64,000 nt of DNA from the NCBI GenBank assembly GCA_944321925.1, contig CALUND010000011.1:1-64000 (forward strand). Reading direction: 5' to 3'. How positions within the stretch are numbered: position 1 is the first letter of the stretch; each line of letters begins with the position of its first letter. Under the pieces are notes generated by a model that saw only the letters and a program-made list of their open reading frames with translations, did not search any database and had not been told where the DNA came from. Of this stretch, positions 1 to 8,501 are shown in pieces. Both the position numbers and the translations under genes were made by a program. Origin of the DNA: an uncultured Rikenellaceae bacterium (lineage in GTDB: Bacteria > Bacteroidota > Bacteroidia > Bacteroidales > Rikenellaceae).

Positions 1-136
1 GTTTTAGCTCTCCTCGTGTAGGGGCCGCTCATGACTCTCTCGCACGTCTGAATTGCGGTATCGCCGTGCGGATGTTCCCTGTCCGGTCTGTTACCGGCTG
101 CCAGGGTATAATCTTTCCGTAAAAGAAGCCGCTTTG
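1..136. other. window edge without a supported gene
   Basis: No convincing coding region is seen before the promoter of the first gene. One plus-strand frame is open from the window edge for about 38 codons but has no recognisable protein character. An upstream gene could end here but cannot be shown. Confidence 0.4.
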
Positions 137-168
137 TTTGCAACTGCGCTCGGCTTGTATTATCTTTG
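137..168 (+). promoter_or_regulatory. Bacteroidota sigma-A promoter of the GIN-domain gene
   Basis: TTTG at 137-140, a 20-nt spacer and TATCTTTG at 161-168 match the phylum consensus. The start codon at 196 leaves a leader of roughly 25 nt. Confidence 0.7.
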
Positions 169-195
169 CCTGGTAGGTTATTGCGTAATTCAAAC

Positions 196-933
196 ATGAA
201 AAAAAATATCTCGATCTTTACGGCTATCTCCCTGATATTATGTCTAAGCCTCTCGTGCAACCATCCGCGCCAGCATGTGGAGGGGAGCGGTAATCCGGCT
301 GTCGAATATCTCGATGCTCCGGCCGACGTGCGGGCGCTTTTGGTCGCTGCCGACGTTCGTGTCGTATTGAGTCCGTTCGACTCTACTCAGCTGTCGATTC
401 GGGCGGACGACAATGTTTTGCCGTTCGTGAATGTTCGCATAGAGGGGCGCAAATTGCGCGTAGGATACGACAAATTGTGTGACATAGAGCAGAAAACTCC
501 AATTGTCGTCACCATTCCGAATACGGGCAAAATCGTAGCCATCGAGGCGCTGAATGGGGCATTTGTTACGGCGGAGTCGACCCTGAAAAGTGATAATCTG
601 GATATTTTCGCTGCAGATGGCTCGATGCTCGATCTGATGGTTGAAGCAAAGGGGTGCAACGTTCTGTTGCTGAAAGGCGCCGTCTGCAAAATGGAGGGAC
701 GTGTCGGACAAATGGACCTTCGAGCCAAGAGACATGCCCGTTTCCGCGGTGAAGGAGTGGTCGCAGAGAAGGCGAAAATCGAACTCTCCGGAGGTAGCTA
801 TTGCGAGATTGCTTGCCAGAAGAGTTTGGATGTGAAGGCGAAAAGAGGTTCAGAACTGCGTTATCGCGGTCCGGCCGAATTGGGCGAACAGCACCTTTCG
901 GGAGGAGCCACCGCGCAAAAAGTGGAAGAGTAA
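196..933 (+). CDS. head-GIN domain (DUF2807-like) lipoprotein
   Basis: Predicted 245-aa cell-envelope lipoprotein. It starts with a Lys-rich n-region and a hydrophobic stretch ending in a lipobox (LSLSC), so Cys21 is the likely lipidated residue. The rest is short repeating beta strands of the type found in the auto-transporter adhesin head GIN domain, a right-handed beta-helix fold common in Bacteroidota. Function is unknown; no catalytic residues are apparent. The ATG at 196 was chosen over a start at 166 because it gives a clean signal sequence and sits just downstream of a good promoter. It ends 5 nt before rex, so the two are probably cotranscribed. Family assignment is from overall pattern. 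Confidence 0.7.
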   Translation: MKKNISIFTAISLILCLSLSCNHPRQHVEGSGNPAVEYLDAPADVRALLVAADVRVVLSPFDSTQLSIRADDNVLPFVNVRIEGRKLRVGYDKLCDIEQKTPIVVTIPNTGKIVAIEALNGAFVTAESTLKSDNLDIFAADGSMLDLMVEAKGCNVLLLKGAVCKMEGRVGQMDLRAKRHARFRGEGVVAEKAKIELSGGSYCEIACQKSLDVKAKRGSELRYRGPAELGEQHLSGGATAQKVEE

Positions 934-938
934 AGACC

Positions 939-1571
939 ATGAACATCCCGGAAAAAACCATCGAACGGCTCAGCGAGTATCGTCGCACCCTGCTCAGTTG
1001 TCATGAGAAGGGCATCACGCATATTTTTTCGCACGTTCTGGCTGCCATTCACGGCATCACGGCGGTGCAGGTTCGTCGCGACCTGATGTTGATCGGATTT
1101 TCGAGCGACACGAAAAAGGGGTATGACGTGAAGGTGCTGATCGATTTCATCTCTTCGATTCTCGACAGCGAAGAGCCGGTCAATGTAGCCGTGATCGGTA
1201 TGGGGCATCTCGGACAGGCCGTGACGAAATATTTCAACGGCAAAGGGCTGAAGCTGCGCATTACGGCGGCCTTCGACATCGATCCGGATAAAGTGGGGCA
1301 TGAGGTAGACGGCGTACCGTGCTATCACATGGATCATTTCGAGGAGATCGTCGAAGAGCACGACATTCACATCGTGGTGCTTTCCTCGCCTTCTAAAGCG
1401 GCTCCCGGCCTGGTGATTCCGATCATCAATGCCGGTATCAAGGGGGTGCTCAATTTTACCTCCCGCCCGCTCAATTTCCCGCCGGGTATCGTGGTGGAAA
1501 ATTACGACATCACCACGCTTTTCGAAAAGGTCTCCTACCTGGTCAAGCAGAACGAGGAGAGCGGCGCATAA
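939..1571 (+). CDS. rex: redox-sensing transcriptional repressor Rex
   Basis: 210 aa, the usual Rex length. The N-terminal ~80 residues form the winged helix (IERLSEYRRTL near the start, VQVRRDLMLIGF in the recognition region). A Rossmann NAD(H)-binding domain follows, with the glycine-rich motif GMGHLGQ at residues 87-93. The C-terminal helix (ENYDITTLFEKVSYLVKQ) fits the domain-swapped dimer helix. Rex represses fermentative and respiratory genes when NADH/NAD is low and leaves DNA when NADH binds. The ATG at 939 is preferred over the longer frame beginning inside the upstream gene. It follows the GIN-domain gene by 5 nt and precedes the FAD synthetase gene by 34 nt. No clear Rex operator was found here. 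Confidence 0.95.
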   Translation: MNIPEKTIERLSEYRRTLLSCHEKGITHIFSHVLAAIHGITAVQVRRDLMLIGFSSDTKKGYDVKVLIDFISSILDSEEPVNVAVIGMGHLGQAVTKYFNGKGLKLRITAAFDIDPDKVGHEVDGVPCYHMDHFEEIVEEHDIHIVVLSSPSKAAPGLVIPIINAGIKGVLNFTSRPLNFPPGIVVENYDITTLFEKVSYLVKQNEESGA

Positions 1572-1605
1572 TATTTTGGGAGGGCGATTCAAACTCCAGG
1601 CAGCC

Positions 1606-2376
1606 ATGAGAGTATTTCACGGGTTCGATCTTTCGTCTGTTCTGCATAAGCCGGTTGTGACGGTCGGTTCTTTCGACGGCGTTCACGTCGGCCATCGCCA
1701 ACTGCTGAATATCGTTAAGCAGCACGCACAGCGTACGGGCGGGGAGAGTGTCGTGGTTACGTTTGCCAACCATCCCCGTACGTTCCTGCATGCGGACGAT
1801 GGCTTGCGGTTGCTTTCGACTCAGGAGGAGAAAATCTGGCTGCTCGGACGGGAAGGGATCGATTGTCTCGTGATCGTGCAGTTCGACGAGGCCTTTCGTC
1901 GGCTTTCGCCGGAGGAGTTTGTCCGGGGGTTGCTGATCGACAAACTGGGGGCCGAGGAGCTTGTCGTGGGATACAATCACCGGTTCGGCCATAACCATAC
2001 GGGAAATTACAACCTGCTCGACAAGATGCAACAGGACTACGGTATCCGTGTGTCTCGCCTGTTGCGGCAGGAGGTCGAGGGCGAAAAGGTGAGCTCCACG
2101 GTGGTCCGCGATGCGATCGAGGCCGGCGATATGTCCCGCGCCTCCAAATTGTTGGGACATCCTTACCTGTTGATCGGCGATCTCGATGCGGAGGGCGTCG
2201 TACGATGCGGCGATCCGCTCAAGCTGTTGCCTCCGCCCGGCAATTATCCCGTATGTTTCCCGGAGAACGGAATGGCTGCAAAAGGGACGCTGCATGTCTC
2301 GGATGAGGGTATTCTCCGTCTGGAGCAACGAGACGTTCCCTCGGGTCATGTCGGGATCGAATTTTTGGGCGAATAA
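1606..2376 (+). CDS. ribF: FAD synthetase (RibF-type), short C-terminal part
   Basis: 256 aa. The N-terminal ~180 residues are a nucleotidyltransferase domain of the FMN adenylyltransferase type: GSFDGVHVGH at 21-30 is the HxGH-class motif, followed by VTFANHPRTF and GYNHRFG. FMN plus ATP would give FAD. A normal bifunctional RibF has about 310 aa with a C-terminal riboflavin kinase domain. Here the remaining ~70 residues lack the usual kinase signature (G-FPTAN region), so kinase activity is probably absent and a second RibF may exist elsewhere. The ATG at 1606 lies 34 nt after rex. Adenylyltransferase assignment is strong; loss of kinase is inferred. Confidence 0.85.
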   Translation: MRVFHGFDLSSVLHKPVVTVGSFDGVHVGHRQLLNIVKQHAQRTGGESVVVTFANHPRTFLHADDGLRLLSTQEEKIWLLGREGIDCLVIVQFDEAFRRLSPEEFVRGLLIDKLGAEELVVGYNHRFGHNHTGNYNLLDKMQQDYGIRVSRLLRQEVEGEKVSSTVVRDAIEAGDMSRASKLLGHPYLLIGDLDAEGVVRCGDPLKLLPPPGNYPVCFPENGMAAKGTLHVSDEGILRLEQRDVPSGHVGIEFLGE

Positions 2377-2683
2377 CCTCGTTTCATGCATCGATTCCTT
2401 GGTTCGACCGAATAAAGTCGATTTGTGTCGAAAAAACGGGACCGATTTTTCGTTATGCCGAGGTATTTCTGTCATTCTGGAAGTTTCTTGGGAGTGCCTT
2501 ATTCAAAGGTCCCTGGAAGAATTACCCGCTTCTGAGGTAAAGGCTTGGCTACCGTTTCATTTGCTGTGTTTTGCCTCGAATCCTATTCATAGGACTTTTT
2601 CATGGGACTTTTTTCAGAGGCGAACATTTTTTTAGGGATATCCGGTAAATCACCTATCTTTGATAAAAGATATTTTGAATAAT
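2377..2683. other. intergenic region before the protease gene
   Basis: No gene supported. A short hairpin (TCCTAT/ATAGGA, 2581-2594) followed by a T run could weakly end transcription from ribF. TATCTTTG at 2655-2662 is a -7 element for the next gene; no good -33 TTTG sits at the right distance. The open frame through 2635 reads like noise. Confidence 0.5.
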
Positions 2684-4042
2684 ATGAAAAAAATTCTGGT
2701 TCTGTTCAGCCTGCTGATTACATTGAGCGTACAGGCACAAAATGCGGATGAACGTATTGGTACATTGATGGGCGAAGGCCGTTGGTTTGACCTGGCTCAA
2801 GAACTGAATGTTACGCCAGCGGATTCTGTCAATCCATTACTACGCAAAATGGCATTGGCAATGACATATCATTACTTCAATCAGTCTGACTCTGCATGTG
2901 TCGTATTGAACGACCTGTTGAATAACCATCAAGAGGAGTTGGGAGGCAACACGTTGAGCATGGCCGTGTTATTGGGGATGAACCTTGCTCGTACCGATCG
3001 TTATGCCGAAGCAGCAGGTTTGATACAAAATCTTTGCGATCAACTGAAAGTCCAAGGTGCGGACTCTACGCAGACCGAAGGACTCTTCTCCCTTGCGCAA
3101 CAATACCATGCCCTTGCCAATAATGCCCCCATTTGCCAACCACTGCATCGGTCCGACACTTATCGCATTCCAATGAAAACGCACAATACGATGCATGCAG
3201 TTGCCGACAAAACAAATGAAGGACATTTTATTACAATGAACGGACGTATTAACGGGTTGGAAAGCACTTTGGTATTCGATACCGGCGCAGGAGCCAATAC
3301 GATCTCTTCCCGTCAAGCACGCGATTGCGGTTTGCGTCTGTTGGACTCCACGACTCCTTTGGCCGGCATTGGTTTGCAACAGGGGAAGTATGCAATAGCG
3401 GATACGTTGCAAATCGGCGGTATGACTTGGATAAACGTTCCTTTTTTGATTGTTGACATCCAGACTGGCAATGCAAAAGCGGACAGCCTCGGGACATTGC
3501 TTCCTCCTGTTATCGGGTTGCCCGTTATGCTCCGTATGAAAGAGGTTCAATTGGATTTTGAACACCAAATGTTCATTATTCCCGCGGAGCCCTCACACTG
3601 TCCATTCAGCGCAAGCAATCTGTTGCGAACAGATAGCGAAGGTTTGCGTTTTGCCACTACGGATGAAGACAGACACCCCCTTTATCTCCATTTTGATACA
3701 GGCGGCTATCATACAACACTCTCTCCGCATTGGTATGAACAACATAAGGATGAGGTTCAAGCGACAGGCACGCCCGATTCTTTGCGCGTAGCAGGTGTCG
3801 GGGCAGTACAGATGACACGTAGTTACCTTTTGCCACATCAAGAATTTCGCTTGGGAAACGCTACCGCAGTTCTCGATTCCGTAATCGTGAACACTGGCGT
3901 TGATTTGCATTCGGATGGATTAAAAAAAGAACACTTCTTGGAAGGCGAAGAAGATGGCGTTCTCGGGTTGAACCTTTTGGAGCGTTTCAAATTGGTGATA
4001 TTCAATTTGAAAGAGATGTATTTGGCGGCGATTCCCTATTAG
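2684..4042 (+). CDS. secreted aspartic protease-like protein with two DTG motifs
   Basis: 452 aa with a Sec signal peptide (about 18 residues ending VQAQ). Residues ~20-155 look helical and TPR-like. Two aspartic protease half-domains follow: VFDTGAGANT with Asp199 and HFDTGGYHTT with Asp338, about 140 residues apart, plus late glycine motifs (GVLGLNLLERF) typical of retropepsin-like bacterial proteins. Two DTG motifs in one chain would allow an intramolecular active site. Likely periplasmic or outer-membrane located. The start is the ATG at 2684, not the TTG at 2660, because it begins the signal peptide. Substrate unknown. Base composition is slightly more AT-rich than neighbouring guaB. Confidence 0.75.
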   Translation: MKKILVLFSLLITLSVQAQNADERIGTLMGEGRWFDLAQELNVTPADSVNPLLRKMALAMTYHYFNQSDSACVVLNDLLNNHQEELGGNTLSMAVLLGMNLARTDRYAEAAGLIQNLCDQLKVQGADSTQTEGLFSLAQQYHALANNAPICQPLHRSDTYRIPMKTHNTMHAVADKTNEGHFITMNGRINGLESTLVFDTGAGANTISSRQARDCGLRLLDSTTPLAGIGLQQGKYAIADTLQIGGMTWINVPFLIVDIQTGNAKADSLGTLLPPVIGLPVMLRMKEVQLDFEHQMFIIPAEPSHCPFSASNLLRTDSEGLRFATTDEDRHPLYLHFDTGGYHTTLSPHWYEQHKDEVQATGTPDSLRVAGVGAVQMTRSYLLPHQEFRLGNATAVLDSVIVNTGVDLHSDGLKKEHFLEGEEDGVLGLNLLERFKLVIFNLKEMYLAAIPY

Positions 4043-4118
4043 CAGGAGGTTAAACTCAACACGCAAAATGTAATTGGGAAATTCGAATATCTCAACCGGG
4101 TTTCAAAGAGATTCTTCG

Positions 4119-4292
4119 TTATAAATCCTTGTCGAACGCCTCTATCCGTGTCTCATACTCGCTCTCAATTCCTGTGCGGGTACTACGCACCATTTCGGCC
4201 GTAACGTATGGGACAATACCGTGTTTCTCCTTGCTGCGTTTCTCTTTGCTGCCGTTCTCGAAAACCAGTACTTTGAATCTGCTGCCTGCCAT
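4119..4292 (-). CDS. small hypothetical protein, 57 aa
   Basis: Minus-strand frame of 57 codons plus TAA. It begins MAGSRFKVLVFENGSK, continues with a Lys/Arg/Glu-rich segment and ends EAFDKDL. Codon choice and amino-acid balance (hydrophobic beta-like start, charged helix-like end) look coding, whereas the opposite strand does not. An imperfect -7-like sequence (TAATTTG on the minus strand, around 4324-4330) lies upstream. I do not recognise the family. It could be a complete small protein or the remnant of a longer mobile-element gene. Confidence 0.4.
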   Translation of the reverse strand: MAGSRFKVLVFENGSKEKRSKEKHGIVPYVTAEMVRSTRTGIESEYETRIEAFDKDL

Positions 4293-4375
4293 ACTCGTTT
4301 TTTACATTGCGAAGTTCGATCGACAAATTAGATGACGCAGATGGTAAGATATCGGGCATCATTTATCCCATTTTT

Positions 4376-4408
4376 TTTGAAGTTCTTTCAGAAATTTTTG
4401 TATTTTTG
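4376..4408 (+). promoter_or_regulatory. promoter of guaB
   Basis: TTTG at 4376-4379, a 21-nt spacer and TATTTTTG at 4401-4408; the start codon follows 24 nt later. Good match to the Bacteroidota consensus. Confidence 0.7.
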
Positions 4409-4432
4409 CCCAATTTTAAATCCCTATTACGT

Positions 4433-5905
4433 ATGGCTTTTTTCGATGAAAAAATCGTTTCCGAAGGGTTGACTTTCGATGATGTCCTTCTCATACCTGC
4501 CTATTCGGAAGTTTTACCGCGCACGGTAGAGGTCTCGTCTCGTTTTTCGAGAAATATCGCACTCAATACGCCGATCGTATCGGCGGCGATGGATACGGTA
4601 ACGGAGGCGCAATTGGCTATTGCAATTGCACGCGAGGGCGGCATCGGCGTCATCCATAAAAATATGTCGATCGCAGAGCAGGCTGCTCAGGTCCGCAAAG
4701 TGAAACGGGCCGAAAACGGTATGATCTACGATCCGATTACCATCTACAAGGATAACACGGTGGGCGATGCGCTCGCTCTGATGAAGGAGAACAAGATCGG
4801 CGGTATCCCGGTGGTGACCGAGGAGAATATCCTGATCGGCATCGTGACCAACCGGGACCTCCGTTTCCAGCGCGACATGGAGAAAAAGATCGAAGAGGTG
4901 ATGACCAAGGAGAACCTTATCACCACCCACAACCCCGATCTGCAGACGGCATCGGACATCCTGCTCCAGAACAAGATCGAAAAGCTGCCCGTGGTGGACA
5001 AGGAGGGTCGTCTCGTCGGCCTGCTGACCTATAAGGATATTACCAAGGTGCAGGCCAATCCCAATGCCTGCAAGGATAGCAAGGGTCGTCTTCGGGTGGC
5101 TGCCGGAGTCGGCGTGACCAAAGATACGCTCGAACGGGTAGCTGCGCTCTACGACTCCCATGTGGACGTGATCGTGATCGACACGGCGCACGGTCATTCG
5201 CTCTATGTGGCCCAAAAGCTGCGTGAGGTGAAGGCGGCTTATCCCGATCTCGACGTGGTTGTCGGCAACATCGCGACGGCGGAAGCGGCCAAATTCCTGG
5301 TCAAGGCGGGAGCCGATGGCGTGAAGGTCGGCATCGGTCCGGGATCGATCTGCACCACGCGAGTCATCGCCGGTGTGGGCGTACCCCAGCTCTCGGCCAT
5401 TTACGAAGTGGCGAATGCGATCAAGGGAAGCGATGTTACGGTAATCGCGGATGGCGGACTCCGTTATTCGGGCGACGTGGTGAAAGCGCTCGCAGCGGGA
5501 GCCGATTGCGTCATGGCCGGCTCGATGTTCGCCGGTGTGGAGGAGTCGCCCGGCGAGACGATCATCTACAACGGCCGTAAATTCAAAACCTATCGCGGCA
5601 TGGGTTCGCTCGAGGCGATGCAAAAGGGATCGAAAGATCGCTATTTCCAGGATGCCGAGGATGATGTGAAGAAACTCGTGCCGGAAGGAATTGCGGCCCG
5701 CGTGCCTTATAAAGGAACTTTGCGCGAGGTGATCTATCAGCTGGTGGGCGGTCTGCGTGCTGGCATGGGTTATTGTGGCGCCAAGGATATCGAAGCGCTT
5801 CACAAGGCGAAATTCATCCGCATCACCAACTCGGGTATGCTCGAGAGCCATCCGCACGACGTGACGATTACCCGCGAAGCACCCAACTACAGCCGAGGAG
5901 AGTAG
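4433..5905 (+). CDS. guaB: IMP dehydrogenase
   Basis: 490 aa, the standard length. It oxidises IMP to XMP with NAD, the first committed step of guanine nucleotide synthesis. A TIM barrel is interrupted by two CBS domains (about residues 95-205). The catalytic loop GPGSICTTR carries Cys307, the flap region has the RYFQD segment, and the substrate loop [17 protein letters not shown] is intact. The ATG at 4433 (MAFFDEKIV) is the conserved start; the longer open frame from 4307 reads through the promoter. A thioesterase gene follows after only 4 nt and is probably cotranscribed. Confidence 0.98.
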   Translation: MAFFDEKIVSEGLTFDDVLLIPAYSEVLPRTVEVSSRFSRNIALNTPIVSAAMDTVTEAQLAIAIAREGGIGVIHKNMSIAEQAAQVRKVKRAENGMIYDPITIYKDNTVGDALALMKENKIGGIPVVTEENILIGIVTNRDLRFQRDMEKKIEEVMTKENLITTHNPDLQTASDILLQNKIEKLPVVDKEGRLVGLLTYKDITKVQANPNACKDSKGRLRVAAGVGVTKDTLERVAALYDSHVDVIVIDTAHGHSLYVAQKLREVKAAYPDLDVVVGNIATAEAAKFLVKAGADGVKVGIGPGSICTTRVIAGVGVPQLSAIYEVANAIKGSDVTVIADGGLRYSGDVVKALAAGADCVMAGSMFAGVEESPGETIIYNGRKFKTYRGMGSLEAMQKGSKDRYFQDAEDDVKKLVPEGIAARVPYKGTLREVIYQLVGGLRAGMGYCGAKDIEALHKAKFIRITNSGMLESHPHDVTITREAPNYSRGE

Positions 5906-5909
5906 GACC

Positions 5910-6326
5910 ATGTTGCAGACCGATGTGAAAATACGGGTGCGGTACAACGAGACCGACAAGATGGGGATCGTGCACCACTCCAATTACGTCTACTATTACG
6001 AGATGGCCCGTACGGAGATGATGCGCCGCATGGGAATCAGCTATCGGGAGATGGAGGAGCGGGGTGTGATGCTCGTCGTGCGTGAGGTCCACTCCGTCTA
6101 TTATGCTCCGGCGCACTACGACGAGATTCTGAATGTACGGGTCCGTATGCTCCCCGATCCGAAGGTGAAGGTGACGTTCGAGTATGAGATCTTCAACGAA
6201 GCCGGCACGCTGCTCAATACGGGACAGGTGGTGCTGGCCAGTGTGAATGCCACGACACGACGTCCCTGTCGCGTTCCCCAATGGTTTCTCGATCTGAGTC
6301 GCGAAGAGCGCACGCTGATGGAGTAA
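5910..6326 (+). CDS. YbgC-like acyl-CoA thioesterase
   Basis: 138 aa, single hot-dog domain. The N-terminal motif RYNETDKMGIVHHSNYVYYY matches the 4-hydroxybenzoyl-CoA thioesterase/YbgC family, with the active-site Asp-x-x-x-x-x-His region (ETDKMGIVHH). YbgC-type enzymes hydrolyse short-chain or phospholipid-linked acyl-CoA at the inner membrane. Actual substrate unknown. It lies 4 nt after guaB and 40 nt before the YhhN gene. Unlike proteobacterial YbgC it has no tol-pal neighbours here. Confidence 0.88.
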   Translation: MLQTDVKIRVRYNETDKMGIVHHSNYVYYYEMARTEMMRRMGISYREMEERGVMLVVREVHSVYYAPAHYDEILNVRVRMLPDPKVKVTFEYEIFNEAGTLLNTGQVVLASVNATTRRPCRVPQWFLDLSREERTLME

Positions 6327-6366
6327 CGAGGGAACATGGAAATGTAACCGTCTATAAAAAACGATC

Positions 6367-7020
6367 ATGAAAAGCCGCCTTCATACGCTTTGCGTCTTGG
6401 GCGGCTTTTTGTTGTTATGCGGTTTCTATGCCCTTACGGAGTGCGGACGGGCGGAATGGGCCGAATCGTTCGCCGTCGCGCTTCCCGCATGGTTTCTCTC
6501 CCTGGCGGTCGTGTGGCGTGCTCCCGATCGGGCCTCCAGAGGAATCGCTTTGGCCCTTCTTTTTTCCGGTTTCGGGGACCTGATGGGTGCAAAGTACAAT
6601 TTCCTCGCTCAGATCTCCTTTTTCGCTGCCGCTCATCTTGCCTACATCGCATCGTTCCTTTCGCGGATACGGTGGCGCTCCTTTGCCTATGCGGGCATCT
6701 GTGTGTTGCTTCTCGTTTTCGTGTTTCTGGTCTTTCGTATCGTACCGCACATAGACGACCCTTACGAACGTTGGTTCGTGTTGGGCTATATGGTTCTGAT
6801 TGGCGGCATGGGAACGTCTGTCGTGTTGCAGAATCGTTTCCCGACAGCGATCGCCCTTGCGGCAGCGATCCTGTTCATCTCCTCCGATGCAATGATCGCC
6901 TGGTCGCGCTTCGTCGAACGGATTCCGCATGCGACTCTCTGGATCATGACCACCTATTATGCCGCTCAGTATCTTTTTGCCCGCTGTGCGCTCTCTGGCC
7001 ACTCTTTGCAGAAAGATTAG
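6367..7020 (+). CDS. YhhN family membrane protein (lysoplasmalogenase-like)
   Basis: 217 aa with about eight hydrophobic helices. It has the family hallmarks: ALLFSGFGDLM, an AAHLAYIASF segment, a second Asp in FISSDAMIAW, and TYYAAQYLF at the end. The YhhN/TMEM86 family includes lysoplasmalogenases that cleave the vinyl-ether bond of lysoplasmalogen; two conserved Asp residues are thought to matter. Located in the inner membrane. Its stop codon overlaps the 3' end of the convergent GT-C gene by 4 nt, with no intrinsic terminator between them. Substrate in this organism is unknown. Confidence 0.85.
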   Translation: MKSRLHTLCVLGGFLLLCGFYALTECGRAEWAESFAVALPAWFLSLAVVWRAPDRASRGIALALLFSGFGDLMGAKYNFLAQISFFAAAHLAYIASFLSRIRWRSFAYAGICVLLLVFVFLVFRIVPHIDDPYERWFVLGYMVLIGGMGTSVVLQNRFPTAIALAAAILFISSDAMIAWSRFVERIPHATLWIMTTYYAAQYLFARCALSGHSLQKD

Positions 7021-8501
7021 GCCGTTTTCTTTTTACAGAGCAGAGGCGCGGCCTGCTGCAGCTCATAGAAGATGAAGACGAGCGAGGGGAGGAAGATCGG
7101 CATCGTGTAGCGCCATGTCGTGGCGGGAGAGGCGAGGGCCGAGGTGACGAGATAGATCACAATGAAAAGCAGCAGGGTCGCCGCTCCGAGCCACCGGAGG
7201 TCGGAGAATGAGCTCCGCCGGATTCGGATGCAGAAAAAGAGCAGTGCAGCCGCCAGGGCCACCCAGTAAACCACGTTCAAAACACGGTGAATCGGATAGA
7301 TCGACCGGAAAAACGTGTGACGGTTTTCGTAGGTTTCGGCCTCCAGCCCGTAATATTCGGCATAGAGCGGTTCGTTGCGGAATACGCGTCCCTCCTCGTA
7401 GATGCGTTGGGGCTGGAGCATGCTTGCGAATGAAGGAAGCACGAAGCGGGTGAAATAGCGCAAGGGCTGTTTGCGGATCAGTTGCGAAGCGTAGTCTCCG
7501 TAGATTTTACCCGTGCGGACCCATCCGTCGGTATAGGGGCACCGGTTGGCCTGGAGGTAGTAGAGCAGGAAAATCTTATAGGGAGAATCCTGATCCCACA
7601 TGTAGTCGGTTGCCAAGGCACGATCAGCCTGGTAGAGCGAGTCGGGCGCACTCTGCAGAAAACGGTGGAGTGCCTGGTTTTCCCGCCCTTCGAACAGTCG
7701 GGCGTCGATCTGTTTCGCCTCCGGGAAGAGTACGGTGGCGTTGTTGATGAGCTGCCAGCCGCTAAAGGCCGAGAAGGTTTTCACGCCGGTCTGCCGGATG
7801 TATTCCGCCCGGGTGGAGAAATAGAAAACGGCAAATAACAGGGCAGGAAGCAGCGCATACAGGTATTTGATTGCCCCTTTGCGTCGCATCTGTCCGATGA
7901 AAAGGACGGCCATGCTTATCGGCAGGAAGAACATGCCGCTGTAACGAACTTTCAGCAGCAGCCAGAACAGGACGAGATGTACGACCGCCATGATCCAGTT
8001 CGGACGGAAGACCAGCCAGAGGGCCGATGCGATGAAAGCGGTGGCGAGCAGCGTAAAGAGGGCATCGCTCATGAGAAAATTGGCGCTGAACATCATGCGC
8101 GGCATCAGTACGGCACAGGCTGCCATCGGCCAGAAGATCCATCCCCGCCCCATGTCGAAGAGAAACCGGACGGAAAAGAGCAGCCAGAGGGAAACGATGG
8201 CCCAGAGAGTCCAGGTGACGCCGAAGAGGAATCCCGTGGTCGGGACGATGGCGTGGAGCAGAGCCAGGTAGGAGCTGTAGCCCATTGGCCGATAGACGTT
8301 GTAGACCCCCTCTTTGGCCGTCAGTACATAGGCTCCCGAGTCGGGAAAGGTGAACGGATAGGGATAGAGCAGGGGAATGGCGATTCCGATTGCAGCGAAA
8401 ACGATCGCCAGAATGGCCAGTGCCCGCAATTGTGCCGGCTCTTTCATCCATGCGAGAAAAGCCGTTGTTTCGGCATGGGAAGCAGCTCTCTTTTTGTTCA
8501 T
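7017..8501 (-). CDS. GT-C-like polytopic membrane glycosyltransferase
   Basis: 494 aa with roughly eleven transmembrane helices. The first large extracytoplasmic loop contains PFTFPDSGAYVL and RPMGYSSYLALLHA, resembling the acidic motif and the RPPGYP-type motif of ArnT/PMT GT-C enzymes that use polyprenyl-phosphate sugars. The start ATG at 8501 overlaps the stop of the GT2 gene (ATGA), indicating translational coupling. With GtrA and GT2 it fits a three-component glycan modification system: GT2 loads sugar on undecaprenyl phosphate, GtrA helps flip it, and this protein transfers it. The family call rests on topology and loop motifs only. Confidence 0.65.
   Translation of the reverse strand: MNKKRAASHAETTAFLAWMKEPAQLRALAILAIVFAAIGIAIPLLYPYPFTFPDSGAYVLTAKEGVYNVYRPMGYSSYLALLHAIVPTTGFLFGVTWTLWAIVSLWLLFSVRFLFDMGRGWIFWPMAACAVLMPRMMFSANFLMSDALFTLLATAFIASALWLVFRPNWIMAVVHLVLFWLLLKVRYSGMFFLPISMAVLFIGQMRRKGAIKYLYALLPALLFAVFYFSTRAEYIRQTGVKTFSAFSGWQLINNATVLFPEAKQIDARLFEGRENQALHRFLQSAPDSLYQADRALATDYMWDQDSPYKIFLLYYLQANRCPYTDGWVRTGKIYGDYASQLIRKQPLRYFTRFVLPSFASMLQPQRIYEEGRVFRNEPLYAEYYGLEAETYENRHTFFRSIYPIHRVLNVVYWVALAAALLFFCIRIRRSSFSDLRWLGAATLLLFIVIYLVTSALASPATTWRYTMPIFLPSLVFIFYELQQAAPLLCKKKTA

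Larger units (their letters stand above)
4043..4432. other. region between protease gene and guaB
   Basis: Holds the small minus-strand reading frame at 4119-4292 and the guaB promoter at 4376-4408. The plus-strand open frame at 4129-4335 is antisense to the small gene and has no protein-like character. Confidence 0.5.

Noticed and set aside
2386..2635. Open frame after ribF
   Set aside because: Codon use and composition are random-like, it lacks a start signal and includes a hairpin.
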